Source: JAKALD01 sp963817785 | Lineage (GTDB): Bacteria > Pseudomonadota > Gammaproteobacteria > Burkholderiales > SG8-39 | Assembly (NCBI GenBank): GCA_963817785.1 | Contig: CAWFPL010000001.1 | Coordinates: 1 to 64,000 of the forward strand | Length of the DNA stretch: 64,000 nucleotides | Reading direction: 5' to 3' | Shown: in pieces, positions 1 through 9,912 of the stretch | Position numbering within the stretch: the first letter of the stretch is position 1 | Layout: every line of letters begins with the position of its first letter | Made by a program: the position numbers and the translations under genes | The notes under the pieces: model-generated | Told to the model about the DNA's origin: nothing | Seen by the model: the letters and a program-made list of their open reading frames with translations, nothing else | Database searches by the model: none

Positions 1-1
1 A

Positions 2-1453
2 CTACTCACCCGCCTCTGCGTACAGCTGACCGGATAGGGCCATTTGGATAGCGACGAGGGGGTTGTAGCCTTGGTTGGCCATGGTCTGCAGATAGCTGGA
101 GATGCGGCAGTAGGCCTGTGCGAACTCGGCCTTGCGGAAGCAGCCGGAGACTTTCTGCTTGACCTTGCTCATGCGCAGATCGCGCTCGGCGCGGTTGTTG
201 GTGAAGGGGACGTTGGGGTCTCTGGCGAACAGCAGCACGGCGATTTCATGTTCCTTCAGTCGCTCCCAGAGGTTATGGGCATCGGATTTCGCGACCCTGC
301 CCCGTTTGCCGTTGTGCTTTGCCGGGATGGGCGGCAGTTCCCGCTCGCCGCGGGTGAGGATGTTGCGGTAGTGCGTCTGAAGACGCTCGTACTCACGCGG
401 GGTGAGCCGTTTGCGCTTGCGCTTGGAGACCCGGGAGCAGGTCTGCTGCAGAAGCCGCTTCATGTTGCCGGCCCAGGCGTAGCCGTTGGACTCGACGATG
501 AAGGTCAGCTCGCGCAACAGGTGCGCGCCACAGAGCCCATGGCGACAGTGCTCATAGGACAGGTAGGAGGCCCAGCAGTCGTGCACGATCACCCCTCCAT
601 AGCGGGGGATGATGCCGATGGCGGCCATCGCCTCCAGGCCGCGCTTCTCATGCACGAACTTCAGGGTGATCTCGCCTGCCGAGCAGACGTGGATCCAGTG
701 ATTGTGCTTCTCGACGCGGATGGAAGTCTCATCGACATGCATCGCCGGCTGGATGAGGATCCGATCGATGGCCATCTGCTCCCAGCGGGTGAGCGCCAGG
801 TGCAGCTGCAGCACGTATTTGAGGATCGTGGCCTCGGAGATCGCAAGGCCGATCAGGGTCTGAATCGACTGCTGCACGCGCTTGAGCGAGATCATCTGGG
901 CGATCAGCAGGTTCAGCGCGTACGCCTTGATGCCCGAGCCGTACTGCACGGGGCCGCAGAAGCTCTCGGGAAACGGCGCACGGGTCTCGCTGCCGCAGTG
1001 CGGGCAGGACTTGATCTCGGCATCGACGTGGCTCACGACCTTCTCGAAGACGATGTCGATCCGGGTGCGCCGTTCCTGACCGTGAGGCCGGACGGTGCGC
1101 AGGTCTTCCCCGCATTCCTCGCAGGAGCTGACCTTGGAGAGCTCAACGGTCTCGACGGTGCGGGTGTTCGCCGAGCGGCTCGGGTCGTAGACCTTGCCCT
1201 TGGTATGGGAGCCGGGGTGGCTGAGCGCGCTGTCGTCCTTCTCGCTTCGGGAGGAGGGCTTGCTGGAGTTCGCGCTGGTCTTGCTGGTGTTCTTTTCCAT
1301 GAACACCGCCATCAGCACCTGCATCAGCATCAGCAGCGCCTCGATCAGGGCGCGGCTCTCGGGGCCGAGCTTGCCGTCGGTGGACAATTGCCCGAAGCGC
1401 TCCTTGAGCGCCGAGAACTCCTCGCGCAGGGATTGCTTGTTGACGCTGGGCAC
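2..1453 (-). CDS. tnpC: IS66-family transposase (TnpC type)
   Basis: A 483-residue protein with the IS66 layout: an N-terminal coiled and basic segment, a zinc-binding region with CEECGEDL and CPHCGSET cysteine pairs at about residues 110-155, then a DDE transposase domain. Likely catalytic acidic residues lie in MHVDETSIRVEKHNHW, VIVHDCWASYL and NNRAERDLRMSK; the last is the usual IS66 glutamate motif. The reading frame is intact and the length is normal for the family. The start is a GTG 18 bases after the methyltransferase stop, with no clear ribosome-binding site, so translation may be coupled to the upstream gene. It probably catalyses cut-and-paste movement of its element. Confidence 0.93.
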   Translation of the reverse strand: MPSVNKQSLREEFSALKERFGQLSTDGKLGPESRALIEALLMLMQVLMAVFMEKNTSKTSANSSKPSSRSEKDDSALSHPGSHTKGKVYDPSRSANTRTVETVELSKVSSCEECGEDLRTVRPHGQERRTRIDIVFEKVVSHVDAEIKSCPHCGSETRAPFPESFCGPVQYGSGIKAYALNLLIAQMISLKRVQQSIQTLIGLAISEATILKYVLQLHLALTRWEQMAIDRILIQPAMHVDETSIRVEKHNHWIHVCSAGEITLKFVHEKRGLEAMAAIGIIPRYGGVIVHDCWASYLSYEHCRHGLCGAHLLRELTFIVESNGYAWAGNMKRLLQQTCSRVSKRKRKRLTPREYERLQTHYRNILTRGERELPPIPAKHNGKRGRVAKSDAHNLWERLKEHEIAVLLFARDPNVPFTNNRAERDLRMSKVKQKVSGCFRKAEFAQAYCRISSYLQTMANQGYNPLVAIQMALSGQLYAEAGE

Positions 1454-1471
1454 GAGGCGCGGCCCGGTGGA

Positions 1472-2137
1472 TTACTCGCCAGCCTCGAGGGCCATCAGCC
1501 CCGAGAGCACCGCCAAGCGTTCCCCAGGGGGCAACTCCCGGTAGCGCCGCGCCCAGCTTTCGGCCTTGCGCTTGATGCGTTGCCGGTCCGTGTGGTCCTT
1601 GCCGGCGTAGCGCGCCCAATGCACTCGGTCGGGGCTGAAGTTGAACCACACCTTCTCGGTGCGCACCCCACCCTGATTCATCACCTGCACCGAAAGGCTC
1701 CGCCAGCCGACCAGCCACTCCTCGTACAAGGCGGACGGGTAGCCGGAGACAATCACCGCGCAGGGCAGCCTCTTCAGCAACCCCAGCAGCTCGATGTGAT
1801 CGCGCTCCTCGTACTCGAACCGGTAGCGCCGCTGCGAGGTGCGCGTCGCGTGCAGGTACGGCGGGTCGCAGTAGAGGAGTTCGCGTCCCCGATAGTCAAA
1901 CTCCGCCAGGAACCGGTGCGCGCAGCCGTGCACCAGCTCTACCGCGTAGTCGCACTGGAACTTCTCCAGGGCGCCCTCATTGAGGTCGATCCCGATGTTG
2001 CGCAGCGCCGGCGGCTTGCGCTTCATGATCGCCCCGCCCCCAAGGTGGCTCTCAATATAGGTGTCGTGCGGGGGCATCAGCGCAATGATCGGCTGGCACA
2101 ACCCCGAGGTCGCCTTCGATCCGAAATACGCCCCCAT
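1472..2137 (-). CDS. D12-class (Dam-like) DNA adenine methyltransferase, IS-associated
   Basis: A 221-residue protein. The S-adenosylmethionine-binding motif I is seen as ESHLGGGAI near residue 30 and the catalytic motif IV as YCDPPY near residue 90, in the order found in the D12 (MethyltransfD12) family of N6-adenine methyltransferases. It is shorter than E. coli Dam (278 residues), so the target-recognition part is reduced. No restriction endonuclease gene is visible, so it looks like an orphan enzyme. It lies between the element's right end and the transposase, in the same direction, directly behind a strong promoter; this suggests it is a passenger gene that moves with the element. Its recognition site cannot be told from sequence. 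Confidence 0.8.
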   Translation of the reverse strand: MGAYFGSKATSGLCQPIIALMPPHDTYIESHLGGGAIMKRKPPALRNIGIDLNEGALEKFQCDYAVELVHGCAHRFLAEFDYRGRELLYCDPPYLHATRTSQRRYRFEYEERDHIELLGLLKRLPCAVIVSGYPSALYEEWLVGWRSLSVQVMNQGGVRTEKVWFNFSPDRVHWARYAGKDHTDRQRIKRKAESWARRYRELPPGERLAVLSGLMALEAGE

Positions 2138-2174
2138 CGCTGCTCGATCCGTCCTCTTGCAAAGACTAGAGCGC

Positions 2175-2203
2175 AGCGTAGCTTCACGTCTCTACGATGT
2201 CAA
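2175..2203 (-). promoter_or_regulatory. Sigma70-type promoter for methyltransferase-transposase unit
   Basis: On the minus strand there is a perfect -35 box TTGACA, exactly 17 bases, then TACGCT as -10. Transcription would start about 30 bases before the methyltransferase ATG. It lies only about 50 bases inside the element's right end, so the element carries its own promoter. Confidence 0.65.
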
Positions 2204-2237
2204 GCGCCTCGTCCCCCGGTGCGGAACCGCCCGGGGG

Positions 2238-2250
2238 GGTGAGCAGTTAC
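2238..2250. repeat. Candidate right terminal inverted repeat of the IS66-type element
   Basis: GGTGAGCAGTTAC marks the junction where the interrupted coding frame resumes. Read inwards it starts GTAAC, which fits IS66-family termini. The partner repeat is outside the window, so this rests on the junction and the terminal bases alone. Confidence 0.5.
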
Positions 2251-2251
2251 C

Positions 2252-2473
2252 GAATCGAGCTGCTGCGGGATGGCAGGCGCTTTCGGCTACGAGGCCGAGC
2301 ACTACGAGGTGTCGATGAAGATGGCCGAAGCGGACCTGCTGCCGGCGGTGCGCCAGGCACCGGCGGAAGCCTTGATCGTCGCCGACGGCACCAGCTGCCG
2401 GCACCAGATCGCCGACGGTTGCGGCCGCAGCGCGTTGCACGTTGCGCGGGTGCTCGAGCGCGCGCTCGCCTGA
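2252..2473 (+). pseudogene. C-terminal remnant of FAD-linked/Fe-S oxidoreductase (YdiJ / D-lactate dehydrogenase-like), cut by the IS
   Basis: The open frame directly after the IS end reads ESSCCGMAGAFGYEAEHYEV, then a segment ending in VADGTSCRHQIADG and a short tail. This is the C-terminal cysteine-rich (CCG) Fe-S domain end of the large fused FAD-binding plus Fe-S oxidoreductases of about 1000 residues (YdiJ / D-2-hydroxyacid dehydrogenase group). Only about 73 codons are left, beginning just before the CCG motif; the rest must lie on the far side of the element, outside the window. The natural stop codon is kept. Translation alone could begin at the ATG inside the motif, but such a fragment would lack the FAD domain. 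Confidence 0.8.
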
Positions 2474-2488
2474 AACTTCAGCGCGGCG

Positions 2489-3271
2489 TCAGGACCTTGG
2501 CCGGCGCAGCGTCCACAGCCACAGCCCTACACCGGCGACGATCATCGGCAGGCTGAGCCACTGCCCCATCGTCAGGCCGAGCGCGAGGAAGCCGAGGAAG
2601 CTGTCCGGCTCGCGCGCGAACTCGGCAAGGAAGCGAAACGCGCCGTAGCCCATGAGGAACAGCGCCGAGACCTGGCCGCGCGGCCGCGGTTTGGACGAGA
2701 AGCGCCACAGGATGACGAACAGCGTGACCCCCTCGAGCGCGAACTCGTAGAGCTGCGAGGGGTGGCGCGGCAGCGGCCCGGCGCCCGGAAACACCATGCC
2801 CCAGGGCAGGTCGGTGACGCGGCCCCAGAGCTCACCGTTGATGAAGTTTCCCAGGCGCCCGGCTGCCAGTCCGACCGGCACCAGCGGCGCGACGAAATCC
2901 ATCAGCGCGAGCCAGTTGACCCGGCAGCGCCGCGCGACGAATGCCATGGCCACGAGCACGCCGAGAAAACCGCCGTGGAAGGACATGCCGCCGTGCCAGA
3001 CCTCGAAGATCTCCAGCGGGTGCGCGAAGTAGTACTCGGGCTTGTAGAACAGGACGTAGCCGAGCCGTCCGCCCAGGATCACACCCAGCACCGCGTAGAA
3101 CAGCAGGTCGTCGAACTGAGCGCGCGTGACCGGCGCGAAGCCGCGCGCGATGCGCCGCATGCCGAGCCACCAGCCCGCGCCGAAGCCGGTCAGGTACATG
3201 AGCCCGTACCAGCGGATTTGCAGCGGTCCGAGCGAGATCGCGACGGGGTCGAATTTCGGGTAGATCAGCAC
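2489..3271 (-). CDS. lgt: Prolipoprotein diacylglyceryl transferase
   Basis: A 260-residue polytopic inner-membrane enzyme that moves a diacylglyceryl group from phosphatidylglycerol to the lipobox cysteine of prolipoproteins, the first step of lipoprotein maturation. Family hallmarks are present: the N-terminal IRWYGLMYL, the HGGMSFHGGFLG segment and the signature GRLGNFINGELWGR near residue 145. Several hydrophobic helices fit the usual seven-helix fold. The start is a GTG. It converges on the truncated oxidoreductase remnant with only 15 bases between stop codons. Its upstream region is shared with divergent ilvD, a pairing common in betaproteobacteria. Likely substrates in this window include LivK and LptM. 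Confidence 0.96.
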   Translation of the reverse strand: MLIYPKFDPVAISLGPLQIRWYGLMYLTGFGAGWWLGMRRIARGFAPVTRAQFDDLLFYAVLGVILGGRLGYVLFYKPEYYFAHPLEIFEVWHGGMSFHGGFLGVLVAMAFVARRCRVNWLALMDFVAPLVPVGLAAGRLGNFINGELWGRVTDLPWGMVFPGAGPLPRHPSQLYEFALEGVTLFVILWRFSSKPRPRGQVSALFLMGYGAFRFLAEFAREPDSFLGFLALGLTMGQWLSLPMIVAGVGLWLWTLRRPRS

Positions 3272-3301
3272 GGTTAGGGGCGTGGCGCCGGGTACCGGGT
3301 A

Positions 3302-3307
3302 TAGAAT
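3302..3307 (+). promoter_or_regulatory. Candidate -10 box for ilvD
   Basis: TAGAAT lies about 44 bases before the ilvD ATG, within the 79-bp gap between divergent lgt and ilvD. No good -35 hexamer is seen at normal spacing, so the call is weak. Confidence 0.3.
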
Positions 3308-3350
3308 CCGGGCGCATTAGAACATACCGCAGCGACCGAGGGAGCCTCCC

Positions 3351-5030
3351 ATGCCGGACAACCGCCGCAGCCGTCTGATCACCCAGGGGGTGGCGCGCTC
3401 GCCCAACCGGGCGATGCTGCGCGCCGTCGGATTCAAGGACGGCGATTTCGACAAGCCGATCGTCGGGGTGGCCAACGGCCACTCGACGATGAACCCGTGC
3501 AACGCCGGGATTCAGCCGCTGGTCGATCGGGCCATGGCGGCGCTCGAGCAGGCGGGCGCCAAGCCGCAGGTGTTCGGCTTTCCCACGGTGACCGACGGCA
3601 TCGGCATGGGCACCGAGGGCATGAAGTATTCGCTGGTGTCGCGCGAGGTCATCGCCGACTCGATCGAGGTCGCGGTCAACGGCCAGTTGATGGACGGCGT
3701 GCTGTGCGCGGGCGGCTGCGACAAGAACATGCCCGGCAGCATGATGGCCATGGCGCGCATCAACGTGCCCGGAATTTTCGTTTACGCCGGCACGATCAAG
3801 CCGGGATTCTGGAAAGGGCAGAAGCTGACCATCGTGAGCCCGTTCGAGGCGGTTGGCGCGTTTACCGCCGGCAAGATGTCGCAGGAAGACCTCGATGGCA
3901 TCGAGAGGAACGCCTGCCCGTCGGTCGGCGCCTGCGGCGGCCAGTACACCGCCAATACGATGTCCTCGTCGTTCGAGGCCCTCGGCATGAGCCTGCTCGG
4001 CTCCTCGCAGATGGCCTCGCCCGATCCGGAGAAAGCGGACTCGGCCGCGGCGTCGGCGCGCGTACTGGTGCACGCCGTTCACAACAACCTCAGGCCGCGC
4101 GACATCATCACGCGCAAGTCGATCGAGAACGCGATTGCCCTGGTGATGGCCACGGGCGGCTCGACCAACGCGGTGCTGCATTACCTGGCGATCGCGCAAG
4201 CGGCCGGCGTGCGCTGGAGGATCGACGATTTCGAGCGCGTGCGCCGCAAGGTGCCGGTGCTGTGCGACCTGAAGCCCTCGGGGCGCTATGTCGCCACGGA
4301 CTTCCACGCCGCGGGGGGCGTGCCTCAGGTGCTCAGGATGCTGCTGGTGCACGGGTTGCTGCACGGCGAATGCATGACGATCACCGGCAAGACCCTGGCG
4401 GACGAGCTGAAGAACGTGCCCGACCAGCCGCGCGCCGACCAGGACGTGATCCGGCCGTTCGATCGCCCGATGTACGCGCAAGGCCATCTCGCCATCCTCA
4501 GGGGCAACCTCGCGCCCGAGGGCTGCGTGGCGAAGATTACCGGCCTGAAGAAGACCTCGATCACCGGCCCGGCGCGCGTGTTCGATTCCGAGCCCGATTG
4601 CATGAAGGCGATCATGGCGAAGAAGATCAAGCCGGGTGACGTGATCGTGATCCGCTACGAGGGTCCCAAGGGCGGGCCCGGAATGCAGGAAATGCTCGCG
4701 CCGACCTCGGCGCTCGTCGGCCAGGGGCTGGGGGAGTCGGTCGGCCTGATCACCGACGGGCGCTTCTCGGGGGGCACCTGGGGTATGGTGGTCGGCCACG
4801 TGGCACCGGAAGCCTACGTCGGCGGCACCATCGCACTGGTGAAGAACGGCGATTCGATCACCATCGACGCCAAGAAGCGCCTCGTCCAGCTCAACGTGCC
4901 GGCGAAGGAACTGGCCGCGCGCAGGAAGAAGTGGAAGGCGCCCAAGCCGCGCTATATCCGCGGCGTGATGGCCAAGTACATGAAGCTGGTCTCGACCGCG
5001 TCCGTGGGCGCGGTCACCGACGAGGCCTAG
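3351..5030 (+). CDS. ilvD: Dihydroxy-acid dehydratase
   Basis: A 559-residue Fe-S enzyme of branched-chain amino acid synthesis that dehydrates 2,3-dihydroxy-isovalerate or 2,3-dihydroxy-3-methylvalerate to the 2-oxo acids. The IlvD/Edd signature CDKNMPGSMMAM lies near residue 125, and the second cysteine signature CPSVGACGGQYTANTM near residue 195; the C-terminal GRFSGGTWG segment is also present. Length is typical of the shorter IlvD group. The ATG is preceded by GAGGGAG at a fitting distance. It stands alone, divergent from lgt and convergent with the acyl-CoA synthetase gene. Confidence 0.96.
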   Translation: MPDNRRSRLITQGVARSPNRAMLRAVGFKDGDFDKPIVGVANGHSTMNPCNAGIQPLVDRAMAALEQAGAKPQVFGFPTVTDGIGMGTEGMKYSLVSREVIADSIEVAVNGQLMDGVLCAGGCDKNMPGSMMAMARINVPGIFVYAGTIKPGFWKGQKLTIVSPFEAVGAFTAGKMSQEDLDGIERNACPSVGACGGQYTANTMSSSFEALGMSLLGSSQMASPDPEKADSAAASARVLVHAVHNNLRPRDIITRKSIENAIALVMATGGSTNAVLHYLAIAQAAGVRWRIDDFERVRRKVPVLCDLKPSGRYVATDFHAAGGVPQVLRMLLVHGLLHGECMTITGKTLADELKNVPDQPRADQDVIRPFDRPMYAQGHLAILRGNLAPEGCVAKITGLKKTSITGPARVFDSEPDCMKAIMAKKIKPGDVIVIRYEGPKGGPGMQEMLAPTSALVGQGLGESVGLITDGRFSGGTWGMVVGHVAPEAYVGGTIALVKNGDSITIDAKKRLVQLNVPAKELAARRKKWKAPKPRYIRGVMAKYMKLVSTASVGAVTDEA

Positions 5031-5039
5031 TGCGCGCGC

Positions 5040-6596
5040 TCAGGCGAGGCCGCCGCGCGCGCAGCGCTCGCGCAGCTCGCGCTTGAGCACCTTGCCGATC
5101 GCGCTGCGCGGCAGCTGATCGATCGCGTGCAGCGCCGCGAGGCGCTGCGTTTTGCCCAGGCGCGCATTGGCCCAGGCGAGCAGCTCCTCGGCGCGCACCG
5201 CGCCGGGCGCGCCGGGCACCACGAACGCTACCGGCGTTTCGCCCCAGCGCTCGGAGGGCACGCCGACCACCGCCGCGTCGACCACCGCGGGATGCTCGCG
5301 CAGTACCGCCTCGAGGTCACTCGGGTACACGTTGAAGCCGCCCGAGATGATCATGTCCTTCTTGCGATCGAGCAGCGTGAGGAAGCCCTCGGCATCGAAG
5401 CGACCGATGTCCCCGGTCCGGATGAAGCGCCTCCCGGCGGCATCGAACCACTCCGCCTGCGCCGTCTTCTCGGGCTGGTTGTGGTAGCCGGTCATCATGA
5501 GGGGCGAGCGGCCGACCACCTCGCCGGTTTCGCCCGGCCCCAGCTCGCGCCCGGCCTCGTCGATCAGACGGATGTCGTGTCCCGGAGCGGGCCGGCCCAC
5601 GGTATGCAGCTTGTTCGGGTGCAGGTGCGCGGCCAGGATGCAGGTGCCGCCGCCCTCGGTCATGCCGTAGAGCTCGGTCAGCGCTCCGGGCCAGCGCCGC
5701 AGGATGTCGGCCTTGAGCGCCGCGGAAAAGGGTGCGCTGGTGCAGAACTTGGCACGGAACGCGGACAGGTCGTGGCGCCCGAACTCGGGCAGCGCCATGA
5801 TGCGCTGGTACTGCACCGGCACCAGCATGGTGTGCGTAGCCCGGTGGCGCTCCGCGAGCGCCAGGTAGCGCGCCGCATCGAATTTCGCCATCAGCACCAC
5901 GCTGCCGCCGAGGGCGATCGTCGGGAAGAAGCTCACCAGCGTCGTGTTCGAGTACAGCGGCGTGGCGAGCAGCGTCACGGCGCCAGGCTCGTAGCCCGAG
6001 ATCCGGCCGCGCTGCACGTGCCCCCAGCGCATGCCGTGCGGCTGCACGATGCCCTTGGGGAGGCCGGTGGTCCCCGACGAGTAGATGATGTTGAACGGCC
6101 AGTCGGGCTGCACCGCGACCGGCGCGGGCACGCTGCCCGGTGGCGCGAGCCAGGCTTCGAGCGCGGCGCCGGCACGCGATGCGTCGAGCGCGATGCGCGG
6201 CACGGCGTTGCGCTCGCGCACCGGCTCGAGCGCCTGCGCCGCCGCGGCGTCGAGGAACAGCAGGCGGGCGCCCGAATCGGCGATCATGCCGGCGAGGCTC
6301 TCGCTGGTCGCGGTAGGCGCGAGCGGGGCCACGGCGACGCCGGCGCGCAGTGCCCCTAGAAACACCGCCGCGTACTCGATCGAGTTCGCCGCGCACAGCG
6401 CGATGGCATCCCGCGGCCGCAGGCCCGCGCGCTGCAGCGCGGCGGCGACGCGGTCCATTGTGGCGTCGAGCGCGGCGTAATCGAGCCGGCGCTCGTCCTG
6501 CAGCAGCGCCGCGTGCCCGGGCTGGCGCCGCGTGTGCGCGCGGATCAGCTCGGCGAGGCTGCCGAAGTCCTGCTCGAGGAGCGCTTCCGGGTGCAT
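5040..6596 (-). CDS. AMP-dependent acyl-CoA synthetase/ligase
   Basis: A 518-residue member of the ANL (acyl-CoA synthetase/luciferase) superfamily that adenylates a carboxylic acid and transfers it to CoA. Visible motifs are the phosphate-binding loop YSSGTTGLPKG, the ELYGMTEGGG motif, TGDIGRFDAEGF, the hinge DRKKDMIISGGFNVYP, and the C-terminal catalytic lysine in LPRSAIGKVLKREL. The frame is open far upstream, but that part is arginine/serine-rich and unlike the family, so the ATG of MHPEALLEQDF was chosen. The substrate is not clear: a fatty, phenylpropanoid-like or aromatic acid is possible. It is far from the benzoyl-CoA genes, so a benzoate-CoA ligase role is not supported. Confidence 0.85.
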   Translation of the reverse strand: MHPEALLEQDFGSLAELIRAHTRRQPGHAALLQDERRLDYAALDATMDRVAAALQRAGLRPRDAIALCAANSIEYAAVFLGALRAGVAVAPLAPTATSESLAGMIADSGARLLFLDAAAAQALEPVRERNAVPRIALDASRAGAALEAWLAPPGSVPAPVAVQPDWPFNIIYSSGTTGLPKGIVQPHGMRWGHVQRGRISGYEPGAVTLLATPLYSNTTLVSFFPTIALGGSVVLMAKFDAARYLALAERHRATHTMLVPVQYQRIMALPEFGRHDLSAFRAKFCTSAPFSAALKADILRRWPGALTELYGMTEGGGTCILAAHLHPNKLHTVGRPAPGHDIRLIDEAGRELGPGETGEVVGRSPLMMTGYHNQPEKTAQAEWFDAAGRRFIRTGDIGRFDAEGFLTLLDRKKDMIISGGFNVYPSDLEAVLREHPAVVDAAVVGVPSERWGETPVAFVVPGAPGAVRAEELLAWANARLGKTQRLAALHAIDQLPRSAIGKVLKRELRERCARGGLA

Positions 6597-6642
6597 CGGA
6601 TCAGGTGCGCATTGTACCGGCCGCGCGCGGCCGCCGTGCGCC

Positions 6643-7227
6643 TCAGAAGCCCGAGCCGGGCTGTGCGAGGAAATCGCGCTCTTCGGGCGCGTCCTGCCGC
6701 CCGAGCGCGGCATTGCGGTGCGGGAAGCGTCCGAAGCGCTCGACGATCTCCCGGTGGCGCTCCGCATAGCGGTAGACATCGTGCGTCTCGGGGAACGCAG
6801 CGAGCGGCTGCATGAGCGCGCAGGCAAGGCGCTGGTCATCGAGCGTCTCGGCGTGCTCGAACGGCAGGTAGAAGAACATCCGCTCCACCGGCAGGGCGTC
6901 GCGGTCGTGGCCGCGCGCGAGCGCCTCGCGCGCGGCCTCGCGCGCCGGCGCGTCGGAGACGAACGCGCGCGCCTCGCCGCGGAACATGTTGCGCGGAAAC
7001 TGGTCCAGCAGCACGATCAGCGCGAGGCAGTCGCCGGCGGCGTGCCGCCAGGGCGCGAGCGCTCCGGCGGCCGCCTCCTCGTGCAGCGCGAGGAAGCGCG
7101 CGCGAATCTCGGCGTCGAATGCGCCGGATTTCGCGAACCATTCCTTGCGGCGCGTGCCGTACTCGCTCCCGGCACCGAACCAGAAGCGCAAGACCTCGAC
7201 CGAGCGAGGGTCTTTGGTGGGCGGCAT
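6643..7227 (-). CDS. DUF924 family protein
   Basis: A 194-residue soluble protein of the DUF924 family, recognised by the start VLRFWFGAG near residue 12, the central VLLDQFPRNMFRG, FFYLPFEHAE and the C-terminal FGRFPHRNAALGR. The family has a TPR-like all-helical fold and no established biochemical function. The ATG giving MPPTKDPRS was chosen because the conserved domain begins directly after it; the longer upstream frame is antisense to the next gene. It is divergent from the DUF255 gene with 39 bases between start codons. Confidence 0.85.
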   Translation of the reverse strand: MPPTKDPRSVEVLRFWFGAGSEYGTRRKEWFAKSGAFDAEIRARFLALHEEAAAGALAPWRHAAGDCLALIVLLDQFPRNMFRGEARAFVSDAPAREAAREALARGHDRDALPVERMFFYLPFEHAETLDDQRLACALMQPLAAFPETHDVYRYAERHREIVERFGRFPHRNAALGRQDAPEERDFLAQPGSGF

Positions 7228-7266
7228 CGGCGCATCCTGCAATAATCGCTCGCCTGGAGCAATCGC

Positions 7267-9318
<2,052 letters not shown>

Positions 9319-9379
9319 CATGCGGACTCTTTGCCGTCCGCGGACGGCCGGAATTCGTGATCTTTTATAAGGAGCGGCA

Positions 9380-9694
9380 ATGAAACGCTTTCTCTGGCCT
9401 CTCGCGCTGCTCGGACTTACCTTCGCGCTGTCTGCGCGCGCCGAGGATCCGATGGCGCTGGCGAAGAAATACGCCTGCCTGAGCTGTCACGCCGTCGATC
9501 ACAAGCTCGTTGGCCCGGCCTGGAAGGACGTGGCCAGCAGGTACCGCGGCGACAAGGGCGCGGAAGCGAAGCTGGTTGCCAAGGTCCGCAAAGGCGGCTC
9601 TGGCGTATGGGGCACCATCCCGATGCCGCCCAACCCGACACCCTCGGACGCTGAATTGAAGCAGCTGGTGGGTTTCATTCTGTCCCTCAAGTGA
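9380..9694 (+). CDS. Small periplasmic class I cytochrome c
   Basis: A 104-residue precursor: a Sec signal peptide with cleavage likely after LSARA (about residue 21), then one haem c domain. The haem site CLSCH is at about residues 34-38; the probable methionine ligand is in TIPMPPNPT near residue 82. The size and the LVGPAWKDVASRY segment match the cytochrome c8/c551 family of small electron carriers that pass electrons to terminal oxidases or nitrite reductases. AAGGAG precedes the ATG at ideal spacing. It is a single-gene unit with its own promoter and a strong terminator. Confidence 0.9.
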   Translation: MKRFLWPLALLGLTFALSARAEDPMALAKKYACLSCHAVDHKLVGPAWKDVASRYRGDKGAEAKLVAKVRKGGSGVWGTIPMPPNPTPSDAELKQLVGFILSLK

Positions 9695-9718
9695 CATGAG
9701 GCGAACGGGCCGGCACAA

Positions 9719-9741
9719 GGGCCGGGCCACCGGCCCTTTTT
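9719..9741 (+). terminator. Rho-independent terminator after cytochrome c gene
   Basis: A perfect 7-bp G/C stem (GGGCCGG / CCGGCCC) with a four-base loop, followed by five T. It ends the cytochrome transcript. The 150 bases from here to livK contain only the livK promoter. Confidence 0.85.
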
Positions 9742-9837
9742 GTTCGGGGTTCCGTCGTCTCACCGAACTCCGCTGCCCTCGCCGTACAGCGGGCGATCGA
9801 GCGGCCGTACGCCGGGCCGCGGGGTCCTGACCGGGCG

Positions 9838-9866
9838 CTGACTCAGGCTGGGCTGCGCGGTATCAT
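9838..9866 (+). promoter_or_regulatory. Sigma70-type promoter for livK
   Basis: CTGACT, then a 17-base spacer, then TATCAT. This would start transcription about 40 bases before the livK start codon. Confidence 0.5.
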
Positions 9867-9912
9867 AGGCCGCCGCTAGCCCTCGCTCCAGCACATTTCC
9901 CCGGAGGTTGCA

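Larger units (their letters stand above)
1..2250. mobile_element. IS66-family element, right part, with methyltransferase passenger gene
   Basis: The stretch holds an IS66-type transposase gene and an upstream adenine methyltransferase gene, both read leftwards. The right boundary is placed at 2250/2251 because the sequence GGTGAGCAGTTAC ends there (GTAACTGCTCACC read inwards; many IS66-family ends begin with GTAA) and because the coding frame of an interrupted host gene resumes at once afterwards. The left end lies outside the window, only just beyond the transposase stop codon. No tnpA/tnpB accessory genes are present between the right end and the transposase; the methylase occupies that place. 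The element boundary and the passenger status are inferred. Confidence 0.7.

Noticed and set aside
1472..1510. Similar C-terminal ends of the methylase (LSGLMALEAGE) and the transposase (LSGQLYAEAGE)
   Set aside because: The nucleotides encoding them differ at many positions and the similarity spans only about 11 residues, so a recent duplication is not supported.
5040..6596. Benzoate-CoA ligase for the bcr pathway
   Set aside because: The acyl-CoA synthetase is over 50 kb away, not coregulated by position, and motifs do not single out aromatic substrates.
6597..6839. N-terminal extension of the acyl-CoA synthetase
   Set aside because: Low-complexity Arg/Ser sequence antisense to the DUF924 gene; the conserved ANL domain begins right after the chosen ATG.
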